From Rhodocyclaceae bacterium (GTDB lineage: Bacteria > Pseudomonadota > Gammaproteobacteria > Burkholderiales > Rhodocyclaceae): a stretch of DNA of 43,862 bases. Positions 1 to 9,566 of this stretch are shown in pieces; position 1 is the stretch's first letter, and the number at the start of each line of letters is the position of its first letter. The stretch spans positions 1-43,862 of the forward strand of contig JAPUEC010000197.1 of assembly GCA_027492775.1 (NCBI GenBank). Reading direction: 5' to 3'. The notes under the pieces were generated by a model. It made no database searches. It saw nothing but the letters and a program-made list of their open reading frames with translations, and was not told where the DNA came from. The translations under genes were made by a program, and so were the position numbers.

Positions 1-48
1 GAAGCACCGTTCCAGCGCCCGCCTTGCCGGGGACGACGGAACGCATCC

Positions 49-612
49 ATGAACTCCGTCCGCATCATCGGCGGCGAATGGCGCCGCCGGGTTTTGCGCT
101 TTCCCGATCATGAAGGCTTGCGCCCAACGCCCGACCGGGTGCGCGAAACGCTGTTCAACTGGCTGGGCCAGGACCTCACCGGCATGACCTGCCTTGATCT
201 CTTTGCCGGCAGCGGCGCGCTCGGTTTCGAGGCCGCATCGCGCGGCGCCGAGCACGTGGTCCTGGTGGAGAAATCGGGGAGCGTGGCGGCGGCGCTGAAG
301 GAGAATGCCCGCCTGCTCGGCGCCGACAGCCGGTTGGAGTTGGTGCGCGGCGATGCGGTACAATACGCCGCCTCGACGCCACTCGCTTTCGACGTCGTTT
401 TTCTCGATCCGCCCTACCATCGTGGCTGGATCGACAAGCTGGCGCCAACGCTGGGCCGCTTGCTGAAGGACGATGGCGCGCTCTATGTCGAGGCTGAATA
501 CGAGATCAAGGATTCGGTGCCCGGATTGGCCGACTGGAGCACGGTGCGGCATGGCAAGGCTGGGGAAGTGCATTTCCATCTGATGCGACGGGGAACCGAT
601 GATGCTTCATAA
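49..612 (+). CDS. rsmD: 16S rRNA (guanine(966)-N(2))-methyltransferase RsmD
   Basis: SAM-dependent methyltransferase that modifies G966 of 16S rRNA during 30S assembly in the cytoplasm. The 187-residue protein is full length for the family. It shows the early IIGGEWRRR motif, the SAM-binding [11 protein letters not shown] loop (about residues 49-59) and the DPPY catalytic motif (about 119-122), the DPPY form of the N-methyltransferase NPPY signature. The ATG at 49 is the only methionine that keeps the N-terminal family motif; the frame stays open to the window edge, so upstream coding cannot be excluded. A TGA at 50-52 in another frame may be the end of an upstream gene, but nothing there is recognisable. 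coaD starts inside its last codons, so the two are probably cotranscribed. Confidence 0.95.
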   Translation: MNSVRIIGGEWRRRVLRFPDHEGLRPTPDRVRETLFNWLGQDLTGMTCLDLFAGSGALGFEAASRGAEHVVLVEKSGSVAAALKENARLLGADSRLELVRGDAVQYAASTPLAFDVVFLDPPYHRGWIDKLAPTLGRLLKDDGALYVEAEYEIKDSVPGLADWSTVRHGKAGEVHFHLMRRGTDDAS

Positions 613-1111
613 CCGCTTGGCGATTTATCCGGGCACCTTTGATCCTATGACGCGCGGCCATGAGGATCTGGTGCGGCGCGCCGCCTCGCTGTTCGAGACG
701 GTGCTGGTCGGCATTGCCGAGAATCCGTCGAAACGTCCGTTCTTCACGCTCGACGAGCGGGTGGAAATCGCGCAGGAAGTACTGAGCGATGTTCCAAATC
801 TGGAAATTTGCGGTTTCAATACCCTGCTCATGAATTTTGTCCATGAGCGCGGCGCCAAGGTGATTTTGCGCGGATTGCGCGCCGCCTCCGACTTCGAATA
901 TGAATTTCAGATGGCGGGGATGAACCGAAGCCTGTATCCGGAGGTCGAAACGGTATTCCTGACCCCCGGCGATCAATACATGTTCGTTTCCGCGACCATG
1001 GTGCGTGAAATCGCGCGCCTGGGCGGCGATGTCAGCAAGTTCGTGCACCCTTGCGTGGTGCGGCGTCTGGAGGCCAAGCGGGCCGCCAACGCGAATGCTT
1101 TTGTGGGATAG
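599..1111 (+). CDS. coaD: Pantetheine-phosphate adenylyltransferase (PPAT)
   Basis: Catalyses the penultimate step of coenzyme A synthesis, transferring AMP from ATP to 4'-phosphopantetheine. The protein has the nucleotidyltransferase signature [10 protein letters not shown] near residues 12-21, with the (T/H)xGH catalytic motif, and the late VSATMVR motif that stands for ISSTxxR. The length of 170 aa is slightly longer than the usual 160 or so. Two adjacent ATGs (599 and 602) are possible; both overlap the end of rsmD by about a dozen bases, and a GGGGAA stretch just upstream can serve as ribosome binding site. The rsmD-coaD pairing is common in Proteobacteria and supports both calls. Confidence 0.96.
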   Translation: MMLHNRLAIYPGTFDPMTRGHEDLVRRAASLFETVLVGIAENPSKRPFFTLDERVEIAQEVLSDVPNLEICGFNTLLMNFVHERGAKVILRGLRAASDFEYEFQMAGMNRSLYPEVETVFLTPGDQYMFVSATMVREIARLGGDVSKFVHPCVVRRLEAKRAANANAFVG

Positions 1112-1435
<324 letters not shown>

Positions 1436-1451
1436 TTCCGCTGCCGCCAAT

Positions 1452-1488
1452 AAAAAATCCCGCGGCTACGGGCCGCGGGATTTTTTTT
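1452..1488. terminator. Rho-independent terminator, probably bidirectional
   Basis: A perfect 9-bp GC-rich stem (atcccgcgg / ccgcgggat, loop at 1466-1472) is flanked by six A on the left and eight T on the right. It can therefore stop the ferredoxin transcript on the plus strand and the GTPase transcript on the minus strand, whose genes converge here. Confidence 0.9.
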
Positions 1489-1501
1489 GGGACTTCGCTT
1501 T

Positions 1502-3451
1502 TCAGGCCGCGCGCAGTTCGGCGATGGTTTCGTGCGACAGCAGCTGACGCACCGCCGTGGCCACGCCTTCCAGCGAATCGATTTGCTGGAGCAGCGCCTT
1601 TTCGACGTTGTCGAGCTCGGTGATGCGGTCTTCGAGCGTATCCGTCGCCTGATGAATGCGCTTGATGCTTTCCAGGCGGCGCTTCAACTGGATCTGATGC
1701 TCGCGCACCTGCGTTTCCATCGGCGCCATGATGGCGCGCAACCAGACTTCGGCGTCGCGGTTGGCGTGCTCGAAGGCGCGCCGCACCTGTAGCGCCACCT
1801 CGTCGAAGAACTTGTGGGTGATGTTGCGCTTTTCGTGCGTGATCAGATTGACCATGGTGTTGAGGTGCGTGTTGCACCAATGCTCGAGGCGGTCGATTTC
1901 CTTCTCGTAGCGGAGCAGCGAGAAGGTGGTCGGCGAGCCGAGCTTGAGGCCATGCTCGACCGAGAATTTCTTGTAAACGGCCTCCATCATGGCGACGATT
2001 TCGCTGATTTCCTTATTGGACTTGTTCAGCGACTCATGAGCGTCGGAGAAGAAGTTGGCCATCGACTCCGATAGAGTCTTCGAGAAGGTCGCCTCCAGCA
2101 TGGTGTTGCGCGTTCGCTGGGTGAGGTGGCGCAGGGTGTCGAGGCCAAGGTGGCCGAAGAGGTTGTTGGTCAGGGTCGAAAAGACGCTGCGCACGGCGTA
2201 GTAGCGCTGCAGCCCGGTTTCGAACTCTTCCTTCTCGGCGCGCACCTTGCCCATCATGTACTCGACCACGCCGGCGTTCTTGCCGCGCAGTTCCATGAGC
2301 TCGGTGAGTTGCTCGCGCAAGCCGGCGAGGCGCGACTGGAGCAGGGCGCTGACGCGGCGATATTCGTCGTTGAACTCGCTCTCGGTGTTGTCGCGGACGA
2401 TGTCCTGCTTGGCCGGGATCAATTCCTCGGAAAGGGCGTTTTCGAGTTCCGGCAGGCGGCTTTTCTCCAGCAGCGCCCGATCGTCGTTGATCTTGGCGAC
2501 CAGGCCCTTCTGCGCCGACACCGGGAAAATCTGGCGATGCGGGAGGTCGAGAATCTCGGTGCAGGAATCGACCTGCTTGACGATCTCGGCTTCGATTTCC
2601 TCTTCCGTCTTCAACTCGTCCCAGAGACCGTCGATCTTGTTCAGCACCACCATGCGTCCGCGCCTGGCGGCGCCGCCGGCGCCGATGTGCTCGTTCCAGA
2701 TGGCGAGGTCGGACTGGGTGACGCCGGTATCGGCGGCGAGAATGAAAAGCACGGCGTGGGCATTGGGCAGGAGTGACAGCGTCAGCTCAGGCTCGGTGCC
2801 GATGGCGTTCAAACCTGGCGTATCGAGAATGACCAGGCCCTGCTTCAACAGCGGATGCGGGAAGTTGATGACGGCGTGGCGCCAGCGCGGCACATCAACC
2901 AACCCGTCTTCGCCGACATGGAAAGGCGTCGTGTTTTCGTCGCCGACCTCGAAACCGAGCTGGGCGGCTTCCTCGGTCGTGACGCGCGTGGTTTCGCTGA
3001 CGTGGCGCAGCGCATCCTGCATCGCATCCGCCGATTCGACATCGAGCGCGACGGTATGCCACTCCTCGACAAAACGCTTATATTCGCTGACGCTGGCGTT
3101 GGTGCCACGGGTTTCGATCGGCAACAGCTCGATGCTGGGCGGCTTGGCCGGATCGTAGAGCAGTTCCGTCGGACACATGGTAGTGCGGCCGGCCGACGAA
3201 GGCAGCATGCGGTTGCCGTAGCCGGCAAAGAAAATGGCGTTGATGAGTTCGGACTTGCCGCGCGAGAACTCGGCGATGAAAGCGATGTTGAGGCGGTCTT
3301 CACGCAGCCGTTCGAGCAGGTGCGTGATGCGCATTTCGCTTTGCGCATCCGACAGCTCATTGTCGGCGAGCCATTCCTGAAAGTTGGAGATGCCTTCCGA
3401 CAGTTGCGAGCGCCACTGGCTGTAGACGGCAAATTGTTGAGCGAGCGACAT
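1502..3451 (-). CDS. Dynamin-like GTPase family protein
   Basis: Large GTPase of about 649 aa. The GTPase motifs stand in order: P-loop EFSRGKS (residues 61-67, with Ala in place of the first P-loop Gly), a G2 threonine near 89-90, G3 DTPGLN (210-215) and G4 NKID (271-274). The remaining 350 residues are charged and mainly helical, with no clear transmembrane segment, as expected for the stalk of a bacterial dynamin-like protein. The start at 3451 is chosen because GGAG lies six bases before it; an ATG twelve bases further upstream has no such site. Bacterial dynamins remodel or repair membranes, but the role of this lone gene is not shown by its neighbours (mutM upstream, convergent ferredoxin downstream). 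Confidence 0.85.
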   Translation of the reverse strand: MSLAQQFAVYSQWRSQLSEGISNFQEWLADNELSDAQSEMRITHLLERLREDRLNIAFIAEFSRGKSELINAIFFAGYGNRMLPSSAGRTTMCPTELLYDPAKPPSIELLPIETRGTNASVSEYKRFVEEWHTVALDVESADAMQDALRHVSETTRVTTEEAAQLGFEVGDENTTPFHVGEDGLVDVPRWRHAVINFPHPLLKQGLVILDTPGLNAIGTEPELTLSLLPNAHAVLFILAADTGVTQSDLAIWNEHIGAGGAARRGRMVVLNKIDGLWDELKTEEEIEAEIVKQVDSCTEILDLPHRQIFPVSAQKGLVAKINDDRALLEKSRLPELENALSEELIPAKQDIVRDNTESEFNDEYRRVSALLQSRLAGLREQLTELMELRGKNAGVVEYMMGKVRAEKEEFETGLQRYYAVRSVFSTLTNNLFGHLGLDTLRHLTQRTRNTMLEATFSKTLSESMANFFSDAHESLNKSNKEISEIVAMMEAVYKKFSVEHGLKLGSPTTFSLLRYEKEIDRLEHWCNTHLNTMVNLITHEKRNITHKFFDEVALQVRRAFEHANRDAEVWLRAIMAPMETQVREHQIQLKRRLESIKRIHQATDTLEDRITELDNVEKALLQQIDSLEGVATAVRQLLSHETIAELRAA

Positions 3452-3522
3452 GGCAAGCTCCATTTATGATGAAAGACTTTGGCAATTTAGCACAAGCGAA
3501 GGCGTTGTCGGATAAGGACTTA

Positions 3523-3543
3523 CCCTATCACCCATAGGTGATA
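3523..3543. promoter_or_regulatory. Palindromic operator-like site upstream of the dynamin-like gene
   Basis: A 7-bp inverted repeat, tatcacc/ggtgata around a four-base centre (3526-3543), lies about 75-90 bases before the GTPase start. The stretch CCCTATCACCCATAGG (3523-3538) matches 13 of 16 bases of CCCTATTACCTATTGG at 33581, upstream of a depolymerase gene and in the same orientation relative to it. There is no T-tract, so a terminator is unlikely. The ACCCAT/TACCTAT half-sites resemble NarL-type heptamers, but no regulator is identified. Confidence 0.4.
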
Positions 3544-3568
3544 ATCGACCGTTGCAAAAGCGGTACTC

Positions 3569-4396
3569 CTACTTTTGGCAGTGTCGGCAGTAGTAAGTGG
3601 AACGTCCGCCGAGGCGAACGACCCCGACCGGTCTTCCGCAACGGCGACAGGCCTGGCCGGCGCGGTTGTAAACGGCGCAATCCACCTGGAAGCAGCCGGC
3701 GCCGCCGTCGCTATGGACGTAATCGCGAATACTGCTGCCCCCGGCGGCGATGGCGTCTTCCAGCGTTTGCCGGATCGCCGGCACCAGGCGCCGGTAGCGC
3801 GCCAGCGAAATGTCCTGGGCCGGCCGTAGCGGCGAAATCCCGGCGCGGAAGAGGCTTTCCGCCGCATAGATATTGCCGATGCCGACGACGGTATGCGCAT
3901 CCATCAGCACGTTCTTGATCGGCGCCGCGCGGCGGCGGGTAACGGCGTATAGCCATTCGGCGCTGAAGGTGTCGGTCAGCGGCTCGATGCCGAGCTGCGC
4001 CAGCGCCGGGTGGCTGGTCGGGTCCAGGCCGTGGTGCCAGGCAATGAGCCCGAAACGGCGCGGGTCGGAGAAGCGTAGCGTCAGGGAGGCGGTGGCGAGG
4101 TCGAAATGATCATGGCGCCCCGCCGGCGTCTCCGGCGCAACGAAGCGCAGGTTGCCCGACATGCCGAGATGAATGAGCAACCAGCCGCTGTCGCCAGGCG
4201 TCTGGCAATCGAAAAGCAGGTATTTTCCGCGCCGGCCGATCTCGGCGATACGCCGTCCGACCAGGTTCTGCGCCAGATCGTCGGGCAGCGCCTGGCGCAG
4301 TCTTGGGAAGCGCACCTCGACGCCAGTGATGGTCTCGCCGCGCAATCCGGGCAGCAGTCCGCGTCGGCAAACTTCGACTTCCGGCAGCTCAGGCAC
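3569..4396 (-). CDS. mutM: Formamidopyrimidine-DNA glycosylase (Fpg/MutM)
   Basis: Bifunctional base-excision repair enzyme that removes 8-oxoguanine and ring-opened purines and nicks the abasic site by beta/delta elimination. The start is fixed by the invariant MPELPEVE, where Pro2 is the catalytic nucleophile and Glu3 the acid after Met removal. Lys58 in RRGKYLL is the conserved beta-elimination lysine, and a C-terminal C-x2-C...C-x2-C zinc finger (CRRC ... CRHC) ends the protein. The length of 275 aa is normal. It is divergent from the TPR-lolB-ispE string, an arrangement frequent in betaproteobacteria, and is followed by the dynamin-like gene after about 117 bases. Confidence 0.97.
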   Translation of the reverse strand: MPELPEVEVCRRGLLPGLRGETITGVEVRFPRLRQALPDDLAQNLVGRRIAEIGRRGKYLLFDCQTPGDSGWLLIHLGMSGNLRFVAPETPAGRHDHFDLATASLTLRFSDPRRFGLIAWHHGLDPTSHPALAQLGIEPLTDTFSAEWLYAVTRRRAAPIKNVLMDAHTVVGIGNIYAAESLFRAGISPLRPAQDISLARYRRLVPAIRQTLEDAIAAGGSSIRDYVHSDGGAGCFQVDCAVYNRAGQACRRCGRPVGVVRLGGRSTYYCRHCQK

Positions 4397-4515
4397 TTTC
4401 GACCCCTAAATTCACTCAAACCATGGAGACATTCGCGGATGCATCCGAAATGGAATAACATCGCGAAACAAAGAAGCCTTACGGCACTCCAAACCCTACT
4501 TCACTCCAATCCGCC

Positions 4516-6234
4516 ATGTCCAGCAAGCTGCTCGCCATCCTTCTCCTCTGCTGCGCCGCCGGCCCGCTCGCGGCTGCCGACAAGGCCGCCAAGAAAACGT
4601 CGCCGGCAAAGCAGCCGCCGGTCGTCAAGGAAGCGGCCAATCCGCAAGAGGACCTTCTTCCGCGCTCGGTATTCGAGGTCTTGCTGGGCGAGATTGCCTT
4701 GCAACGCGGCAATGCCGACGTCGCGCTCGGAGCCTATGTGGACCTGGCGCGACGCAGCCAGGACCCGCGAGCGCTGGCGCGCGCCATCGAAATCGCCGGC
4801 CACACGCAACGCTTCGAACTGGCGCTTGAACTGTCGCGACAGTGGACCAAGGTCGAACCCCAGTCGTTCCAGGCACAGCAGGCGCTGACCACCAGCCTCA
4901 TGCTGCTTAACCGGACAGACGAACTGGCCGACCAGATCGCCTTGATGCTCGAACGCGACAAGCCGCGGCTGGCCGAGAATCTGCTTTATCTCAACCGCAT
5001 GCTGGCGCGCCAGCCGGACCGGCAGGCGGTCAATCGTCTGGTCGAAAAGGTGGCGGCGCCCTACGCCGGCATCGCCGAGGCGCATTACGCGATGGGCGTG
5101 GCGGCGCTGAGCGCCGGCGATCAGGTTCGTGCCCGTGTCGAGTCGGCCAAGGCCCTTGAACTGCGCTCCGATTGGGAAGTGGCCGCGCTCTTGCGCGCCC
5201 AGGTGCTGGCGAAGGAATCGCCGGATCAGGCGGTGCAATTGCTTACGGATTTCGTCGACCGCAATCCCAAGGCGGCCGATGCCCGCCTGATGCTGGCCCG
5301 CCTGCTGCTGTCCGAGCAGAAATATGGCGAGGCGCGTCGCCAACTCGACCGCGTGCTCCAGGATTACCCGGACAGTTCCGAAGTCCTCTACCCGGCGGCG
5401 ATGCTCGCACTCCAGCAAAACGACGTCGCCGGCGGCCGCCTGCTGCTGGAACGCTTGCTGGCCGGCAATTTCCCGGACAAGAGCGCCGTCCATTTCTTCC
5501 TCGGCCAGATCGATGAGGATCAGAAGAACCCCGCTGGGGCACTGGCGCATTACCGCCAGGTAGCCGCTGGCGAACATTTCACGCAGGCGCGGGCGCGGTC
5601 GGCGCAGGTCCTCGCCCAACAGGGGCAGGTGGACGAGGCGGTCAAGCTCCTGAAGGGAACGACCGCCCGCACCGCCGACGAAAAAGCTCGGCTGGCCATC
5701 GCCGAAGCGGCCATCCTGCGCGACGCCAAGCGCTATTCCGAGGCCTATGCGCGGCTGGAGTTGGCGCTGAAGTCGTCTCCCGAAAATGTCGATCTGCTCT
5801 ACGACACCGCTTTGATGGCGGAGCGGCTGGGCAAGATGGACGTCCTCGAAGCCCGCTTGAAGCGCGTGCTCGAACTCAAGCCCGACTACGCCCACGCCCT
5901 CAATGCGCTCGGCTATTCATGGGCGGACCGCAACCTGCATCTCGACGAGGCGTTCAAGCTCATCCAGCGTGCCCGCGAGTTGGCCCCCAAGGATCCGTAC
6001 ATCATGGACAGCATGGGCTGGGTGCTTTACCGCCAGGGTAAGCTGGCCGAAGCGCTCGAAACGCTCGAAGCGGCATACAAGCTCAGTTCCGATGCCGAAA
6101 TCGCCGCCCATCTCGGCGAAGTCTTGTGGCAACTCGGTCGGCGCGACGAGGCGCTCAAGCTCTGGCGGACAGCTGCCGAAAAATCGCCCGGCAATGAAGA
6201 GCTGGCCGCGGCGATGAAGAAATTCCAACCCTGA
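4516..6234 (+). CDS. Exported tetratricopeptide-repeat protein
   Basis: Protein of 572 aa with an N-terminal signal peptide (hydrophobic core to about residue 20, ending in LAAA). The rest is successive helical TPR units. Clear repeats occur near residues 35-70, 225-300 and 420-550, the last ones with the typical A-LG-Y, P-x-D/P and G-x-L-x-EA pattern. No clear lipobox precedes the cysteines, so it is more likely periplasmic than a lipoprotein. It sits three bases before lolB, and TPR-lolB-ispE is a conserved string in betaproteobacteria. A scaffold role in the envelope is plausible, but the partner is unknown. Confidence 0.85.
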   Translation: MSSKLLAILLLCCAAGPLAAADKAAKKTSPAKQPPVVKEAANPQEDLLPRSVFEVLLGEIALQRGNADVALGAYVDLARRSQDPRALARAIEIAGHTQRFELALELSRQWTKVEPQSFQAQQALTTSLMLLNRTDELADQIALMLERDKPRLAENLLYLNRMLARQPDRQAVNRLVEKVAAPYAGIAEAHYAMGVAALSAGDQVRARVESAKALELRSDWEVAALLRAQVLAKESPDQAVQLLTDFVDRNPKAADARLMLARLLLSEQKYGEARRQLDRVLQDYPDSSEVLYPAAMLALQQNDVAGGRLLLERLLAGNFPDKSAVHFFLGQIDEDQKNPAGALAHYRQVAAGEHFTQARARSAQVLAQQGQVDEAVKLLKGTTARTADEKARLAIAEAAILRDAKRYSEAYARLELALKSSPENVDLLYDTALMAERLGKMDVLEARLKRVLELKPDYAHALNALGYSWADRNLHLDEAFKLIQRARELAPKDPYIMDSMGWVLYRQGKLAEALETLEAAYKLSSDAEIAAHLGEVLWQLGRRDEALKLWRTAAEKSPGNEELAAAMKKFQP

Positions 6235-6236
6235 TC

Positions 6237-6806
6237 TTGCTCCGCGTTCTTCTCCTTTTCCTGGCGCTGCTGGCCGGTTGTGCGGCGCCGATGCGCGCGC
6301 CGGTGGATGCGCCGCGGCCGGCGGTGCGCGACTTCGCCATCGATGGCCGCTTCTCCCTGCGTATCGAGTCTCCGGACCAGCGCGGCCAAAGCGTCAGCGG
6401 TCGGCTCACCTGGCAGCACCGGTCTTCCGGCGACCGCCTGCTCCTATCCGATCCGCTCGGCCAGGGCGTTGCCGAGCTGGAAAGCGACAGCGGCGGCGCC
6501 CGTCTGCGCCTCGCCTCCGGCCAGCAGCGTCAGGCGCCGGACGCCGAAAGCCTGCTGCGGGATACGCTCGGCTATTCGCTGCCCGTCAGGCGCCTGCCGG
6601 CCTGGTTGCTGGGTCGTGCCGGACGCGACGGCGACCTGCAACTCGATGCCGCCGGTCGGCCGCTTCGCTTGCTCGAAGATGGCTGGCGTATCGATTACGC
6701 TTATGATGACGCCCGGGCCGACGCTCTGCCGGCCCGCCTGACCGTTCAACGGCAGGGAGAGCTTGAACTGCGCCTGCGCATAGAGGAGTGGCGATTCACA
6801 CCATGA
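6237..6806 (+). CDS. lolB: Outer-membrane lipoprotein localisation protein LolB
   Basis: Outer-membrane lipoprotein that receives lipoproteins from the carrier LolA and inserts them into the outer membrane. The 189-residue product begins with a lipoprotein signal, MLRVLLLFLALLAGC, with lipobox LAGC and Cys15 as acylated residue. The mature part has the WxxR-type beta-barrel pattern of LolB, including the LLLSDPLGQGVAEL segment. The start is a TTG two bases after the TPR gene stop, which implies translational coupling. Its TGA overlaps the ATG of ispE (ATGA). The position upstream of ispE is conserved and strengthens a call that sequence similarity alone would leave weaker. Confidence 0.9.
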   Translation: MLRVLLLFLALLAGCAAPMRAPVDAPRPAVRDFAIDGRFSLRIESPDQRGQSVSGRLTWQHRSSGDRLLLSDPLGQGVAELESDSGGARLRLASGQQRQAPDAESLLRDTLGYSLPVRRLPAWLLGRAGRDGDLQLDAAGRPLRLLEDGWRIDYAYDDARADALPARLTVQRQGELELRLRIEEWRFTP

Positions 6807-7645
6807 CCACCTGGAATTGGGAAAGTAGCTGGCCGGCCCCGGCCAAACTCAATCTGTTTTTGCACGTGGTCGGCCGCCGCTCCGACGGCTACCACCTGCT
6901 GCAAACCGTTTTTCGCTTCATCGACCGGGGCGACAGCCTGCGCTTCTCGCCCCGCAGCGACGGCGAAATCCGCCTGCTGACGCCGCTGCCCGGCGTTTCC
7001 GCGGAAGACAACCTGATCGTTCGTGCCGCGCAGTTGCTCAAGCACGAGACCCGCTGCCTCGATGGCGTCGATATCACGTTGGAAAAGCGCCTGCCCATGG
7101 GCGGCGGCCTGGGCGGCGGCAGTTCGGACGCGGCGACCGTCCTGCTCGCCCTCAATCAGCTCTGGCGCCAATATCTGCCGCGCTGGCATCTGGCGAAAAT
7201 GAGCTTGTACCTGGGGGCGGACGTGCCGGTGTTCGTCAGTGGTCGCAATGCTTTTGCCCAGGGCGTCGGCGAGGCTCTGAAGCCGGTGGATCTGCCGCCC
7301 GCGTGGTATCTGGTGGTCGAGCCGCCGGTCGAGGTGCCGACCGCCGTCATTTTCGGCGCGCCGGAGTTGTGCCGCGAGACGCCGCGCATGCAGCCGGAAG
7401 ACTGGCGGCCGGGCATGGGCCACAACGACTTGCAGCCGGTGGCTTGTGCGCGCTTCCCCGAGGTTGCCGAACATCTGGCGGCGCTGGGCGCGCTGGCGCC
7501 GGCGATGATGACCGGCTCCGGCGCCTGTGTATTCGCTTCATTCGCAACCCGGGAGGACGCCGAACGCGCGGCGGCGGCACTGCCGAACGGGATGCGCCAC
7601 TGGATCGCGGCTGGGCTTTCCGCCCATCCTCTCGCCAACCTCTAA
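6803..7645 (+). CDS. ispE: 4-diphosphocytidyl-2-C-methyl-D-erythritol kinase
   Basis: GHMP-family kinase that phosphorylates CDP-methylerythritol in the non-mevalonate (MEP) route to isopentenyl diphosphate. Features visible are the N-terminal PAPAKLNLFLHVVGRR motif with catalytic Lys, the glycine-rich ATP loop LPMGGGLGGGSSDAA near residue 95, and a late MTGSGACVF loop. I start it at the ATG at 6803, which overlaps the lolB stop as ATGA, rather than at a GTG fifteen bases earlier that would lie inside the likely GAGGAG ribosome binding site. This gives 280 aa, normal for IspE. tRNA-Gln and prs follow. Confidence 0.96.
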   Translation: MTTWNWESSWPAPAKLNLFLHVVGRRSDGYHLLQTVFRFIDRGDSLRFSPRSDGEIRLLTPLPGVSAEDNLIVRAAQLLKHETRCLDGVDITLEKRLPMGGGLGGGSSDAATVLLALNQLWRQYLPRWHLAKMSLYLGADVPVFVSGRNAFAQGVGEALKPVDLPPAWYLVVEPPVEVPTAVIFGAPELCRETPRMQPEDWRPGMGHNDLQPVACARFPEVAEHLAALGALAPAMMTGSGACVFASFATREDAERAAAALPNGMRHWIAAGLSAHPLANL

Positions 7646-7729
7646 AAAAGGTTGTCGGGTCTGGATTTTGGCGCGCCTTTTCTGTATCATTCGCGCCTCT
7701 CTCGCGCGTAAGCTTGTGGGAGAAACCGC

Positions 7730-7806
7730 TGGGGAGTCGCCAAGTTGGTCAAGGCACCGGATTTTGATTCCGGCATTCGAAGGTTCGAATCCTTCTTCCC
7801 CAGCCA
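7730..7806 (+). tRNA. tRNA-Gln (anticodon TTG)
   Basis: A 77-base cloverleaf. The acceptor stem tggggag pairs with ttcccca (one G-T). The anticodon stem ccgga/tccgg encloses a seven-base loop with TTG at 7764-7766. The T arm gaagg-ttcgaat-ccttc follows, and G plus an encoded CCA ends it at 7806. A tRNA-Gln between ispE and prs is the usual betaproteobacterial arrangement. Confidence 0.97.
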
Positions 7807-7879
7807 CATAACATATCGGGCAGGTCTTGGACCTGCCCGAGTCGCTTGGTGGTGCAAATTGGCCGAGAGGGAAGGCGAA

Positions 7880-8830
7880 ATGGCCTACAACAGCTTGATG
7901 GTTTTCAGTGGGAACGCCAATGCAAGGTTGGCGGCGGATGTGGCCAAGGAACTCAACATCGATCTCGGCCGCGCTCATGTCGGCCGTTTTTCCGATGGTG
8001 AGGTCAGCGTCGAACTCCAGGAACACGTCCGCGGTCGCGACGTTTTCGTGCTGCAATCGACCTGCGCGCCCTCCAACGACAACCTGATGGAACTGCTGGT
8101 CATGGTGGATACGCTCAAGCGCGCCTCCGCCGGCCGCATCACCGCCGCCATTCCCTACTTTGGCTACGCCCGCCAGGATCGCCGTTCGCGCTCCATGCGC
8201 GTGCCGATCGCCGCCAAGCTGGTTGCCAACATGCTCGTCGCCGCCGGCGTCGACCGCGTGCTGACCATGGACCTCCACGCCGAGCAGATTCAGGGCTTTT
8301 TCGATATCCCGGTGGATAACGTCTACGGCTTGCCCATTCTGCTCGACGACATCAAGAAGCAGAATTACGAAAATCCGCTGGTGGTTTCGCCCGACCACGG
8401 CGGCGTGGTGCGCGCCCGCTCGCTGGCGAAGCGCCTCGAATGCGAACTCGCCATCATCGACAAGCGCCGTCCCAAGGCGAACGTCACCGAAGTGATGAAC
8501 ATCATCGGTGAAGTCGAGGGCCGCACCTGCGTCATCATGGACGACATGGTGGATACTGCCGGCACCCTCTGCAAGGCGGCGACGGCGTTGAAGGAACACG
8601 GCGCCCTGAAAGTGGTCGCTTACTGCACGCATCCGGTGTTGTCCGGTGCAGCGGTCGAGCGTGTTAACAATTCCGACCTCGATGCCCTGGTGGTGACCGA
8701 CACCATCCCGCTACGCGAGGACGCGCAGCAGTGCCCGCGCATCCGCCAGCTTTCGGTGGCCGAGATCATGGCGGAGATCATCCGCCGCATCAGCAACGAG
8801 GATTCGGTTTCCTCGCTGTTCATCGACTGA
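7880..8830 (+). CDS. prs: Ribose-phosphate pyrophosphokinase (PRPP synthetase)
   Basis: Makes 5-phosphoribosyl-1-pyrophosphate from ribose 5-phosphate and ATP, the precursor for purines, pyrimidines, histidine, tryptophan and NAD. The 316-aa product has the N-terminal [10 protein letters not shown], the ATP-contacting FGYARQDRR region, the [10 protein letters not shown] segment and the PRPP-binding loop [10 protein letters not shown] near residues 218-227. I start it at 7880 (MAYNSLMVF), preceded by GAGAGGGAAGG; a longer reading frame from 7745 runs through the tRNA and is not credible. Transcription probably comes from the tRNA region or from the ispE operon. Confidence 0.97.
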   Translation: MAYNSLMVFSGNANARLAADVAKELNIDLGRAHVGRFSDGEVSVELQEHVRGRDVFVLQSTCAPSNDNLMELLVMVDTLKRASAGRITAAIPYFGYARQDRRSRSMRVPIAAKLVANMLVAAGVDRVLTMDLHAEQIQGFFDIPVDNVYGLPILLDDIKKQNYENPLVVSPDHGGVVRARSLAKRLECELAIIDKRRPKANVTEVMNIIGEVEGRTCVIMDDMVDTAGTLCKAATALKEHGALKVVAYCTHPVLSGAAVERVNNSDLDALVVTDTIPLREDAQQCPRIRQLSVAEIMAEIIRRISNEDSVSSLFID

Positions 8831-8882
8831 TTTTTTTAACCTCCTGCTCTGGTCGCGGAGCGGGAAACACTCTGGAGTCATC

Positions 8883-9503
8883 ATGAAATTTGAACTCAAC
8901 GCGCAACAGCGCACGCTGCAGGGAACGAGTGCGAGCCGCCGCCTGCGCCGCGCTGGCAAGGTGCCGGGAGTCGTCTATGGCGGCGAGCAACCCGCCCAGG
9001 CGATCGAACTCGAGCACAATGCCCTGCTCATCAATCTCAAGAAGGAAGCTTTCCATTCCTCCGTGCTGACGCTGAATGTCGACGGCCAGAAGCAGCAAGT
9101 GCTGCTGCGTGACACCCAGGTGCATGCCTACAAGCCGCTCGTTCTGCACATCGATTTCCAGCGCGTCGACGCGACGCATGAAGTCCACATCAAAGTGCCG
9201 CTGCACTTCATCAATGAAGACGTGGCCCCGGGCGTCAAGCTCGCCGGCGGCCTGGTCAACCACCTGATGACGGAACTGGATATCTCCTGCTTGCCCGCCG
9301 ACCTGCCCGGCTTCATCGAAGTCGATGTTTCCGGTCTGGGTGCCGGCGAGAACATCCACGTCTCGCAATTGAAGCTGCCCAAGGGCGTCAAGGCCGTGCA
9401 ACATGGCAGTGACGATCCCATCGTCGTCGGTATCGTCGGCAAGGGCGGCGGTGACGAAGAAGCCACCGAGGCTTCTGCCGAAGGCGAAGCACCGGCCGCT
9501 TGA
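8883..9503 (+). CDS. rplY: 50S ribosomal protein L25 (long Ctc form)
   Basis: Binds 5S rRNA in the large ribosomal subunit. At 206 aa this is the long Ctc-type form. The N-terminal L25 domain (about residues 1-95) has the typical [16 protein letters not shown] stretch. It is followed by a C-terminal beta domain with [13 protein letters not shown] and an acidic, Glu/Ala-rich tail. It lies between prs and pth, as in most betaproteobacteria. A hairpin terminator follows at once, so pth may rely on partial readthrough or on its own promoter. Confidence 0.96.
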   Translation: MKFELNAQQRTLQGTSASRRLRRAGKVPGVVYGGEQPAQAIELEHNALLINLKKEAFHSSVLTLNVDGQKQQVLLRDTQVHAYKPLVLHIDFQRVDATHEVHIKVPLHFINEDVAPGVKLAGGLVNHLMTELDISCLPADLPGFIEVDVSGLGAGENIHVSQLKLPKGVKAVQHGSDDPIVVGIVGKGGGDEEATEASAEGEAPAA

Positions 9504-9526
9504 TCGCCGGCCGATGCCGAAATCCG

Positions 9527-9556
9527 GCCGTCACGGTAGCCCCGTGACGGCTTTTT
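9527..9556 (+). terminator. Rho-independent terminator after rplY
   Basis: A perfect 10-bp stem, gccgtcacgg/ccgtgacggc, with a five-base loop (9537-9541), is followed by five T at 9552-9556. It lies between rplY and pth and could reduce transcription into pth and ychF. Confidence 0.85.
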
Positions 9557-9566
9557 CATTGGTGCC

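Noticed and set aside
2..52. 3' end of an upstream gene ending at the TGA overlapping the rsmD start
   Set aside because: Only 16 codons are visible and they match nothing I know; not enough to call a gene.
4501..5895. 464-codon minus-strand frame opposite the TPR gene
   Set aside because: It is the mirror of a high-GC coding region. The TPR repeats and signal peptide on the plus strand are clear, while the minus frame has no recognisable domain.
7745..7879. Upstream extension of prs through the tRNA
   Set aside because: The frame crosses tRNA-Gln; the conserved PRPP synthetase N-terminus begins at 7880.
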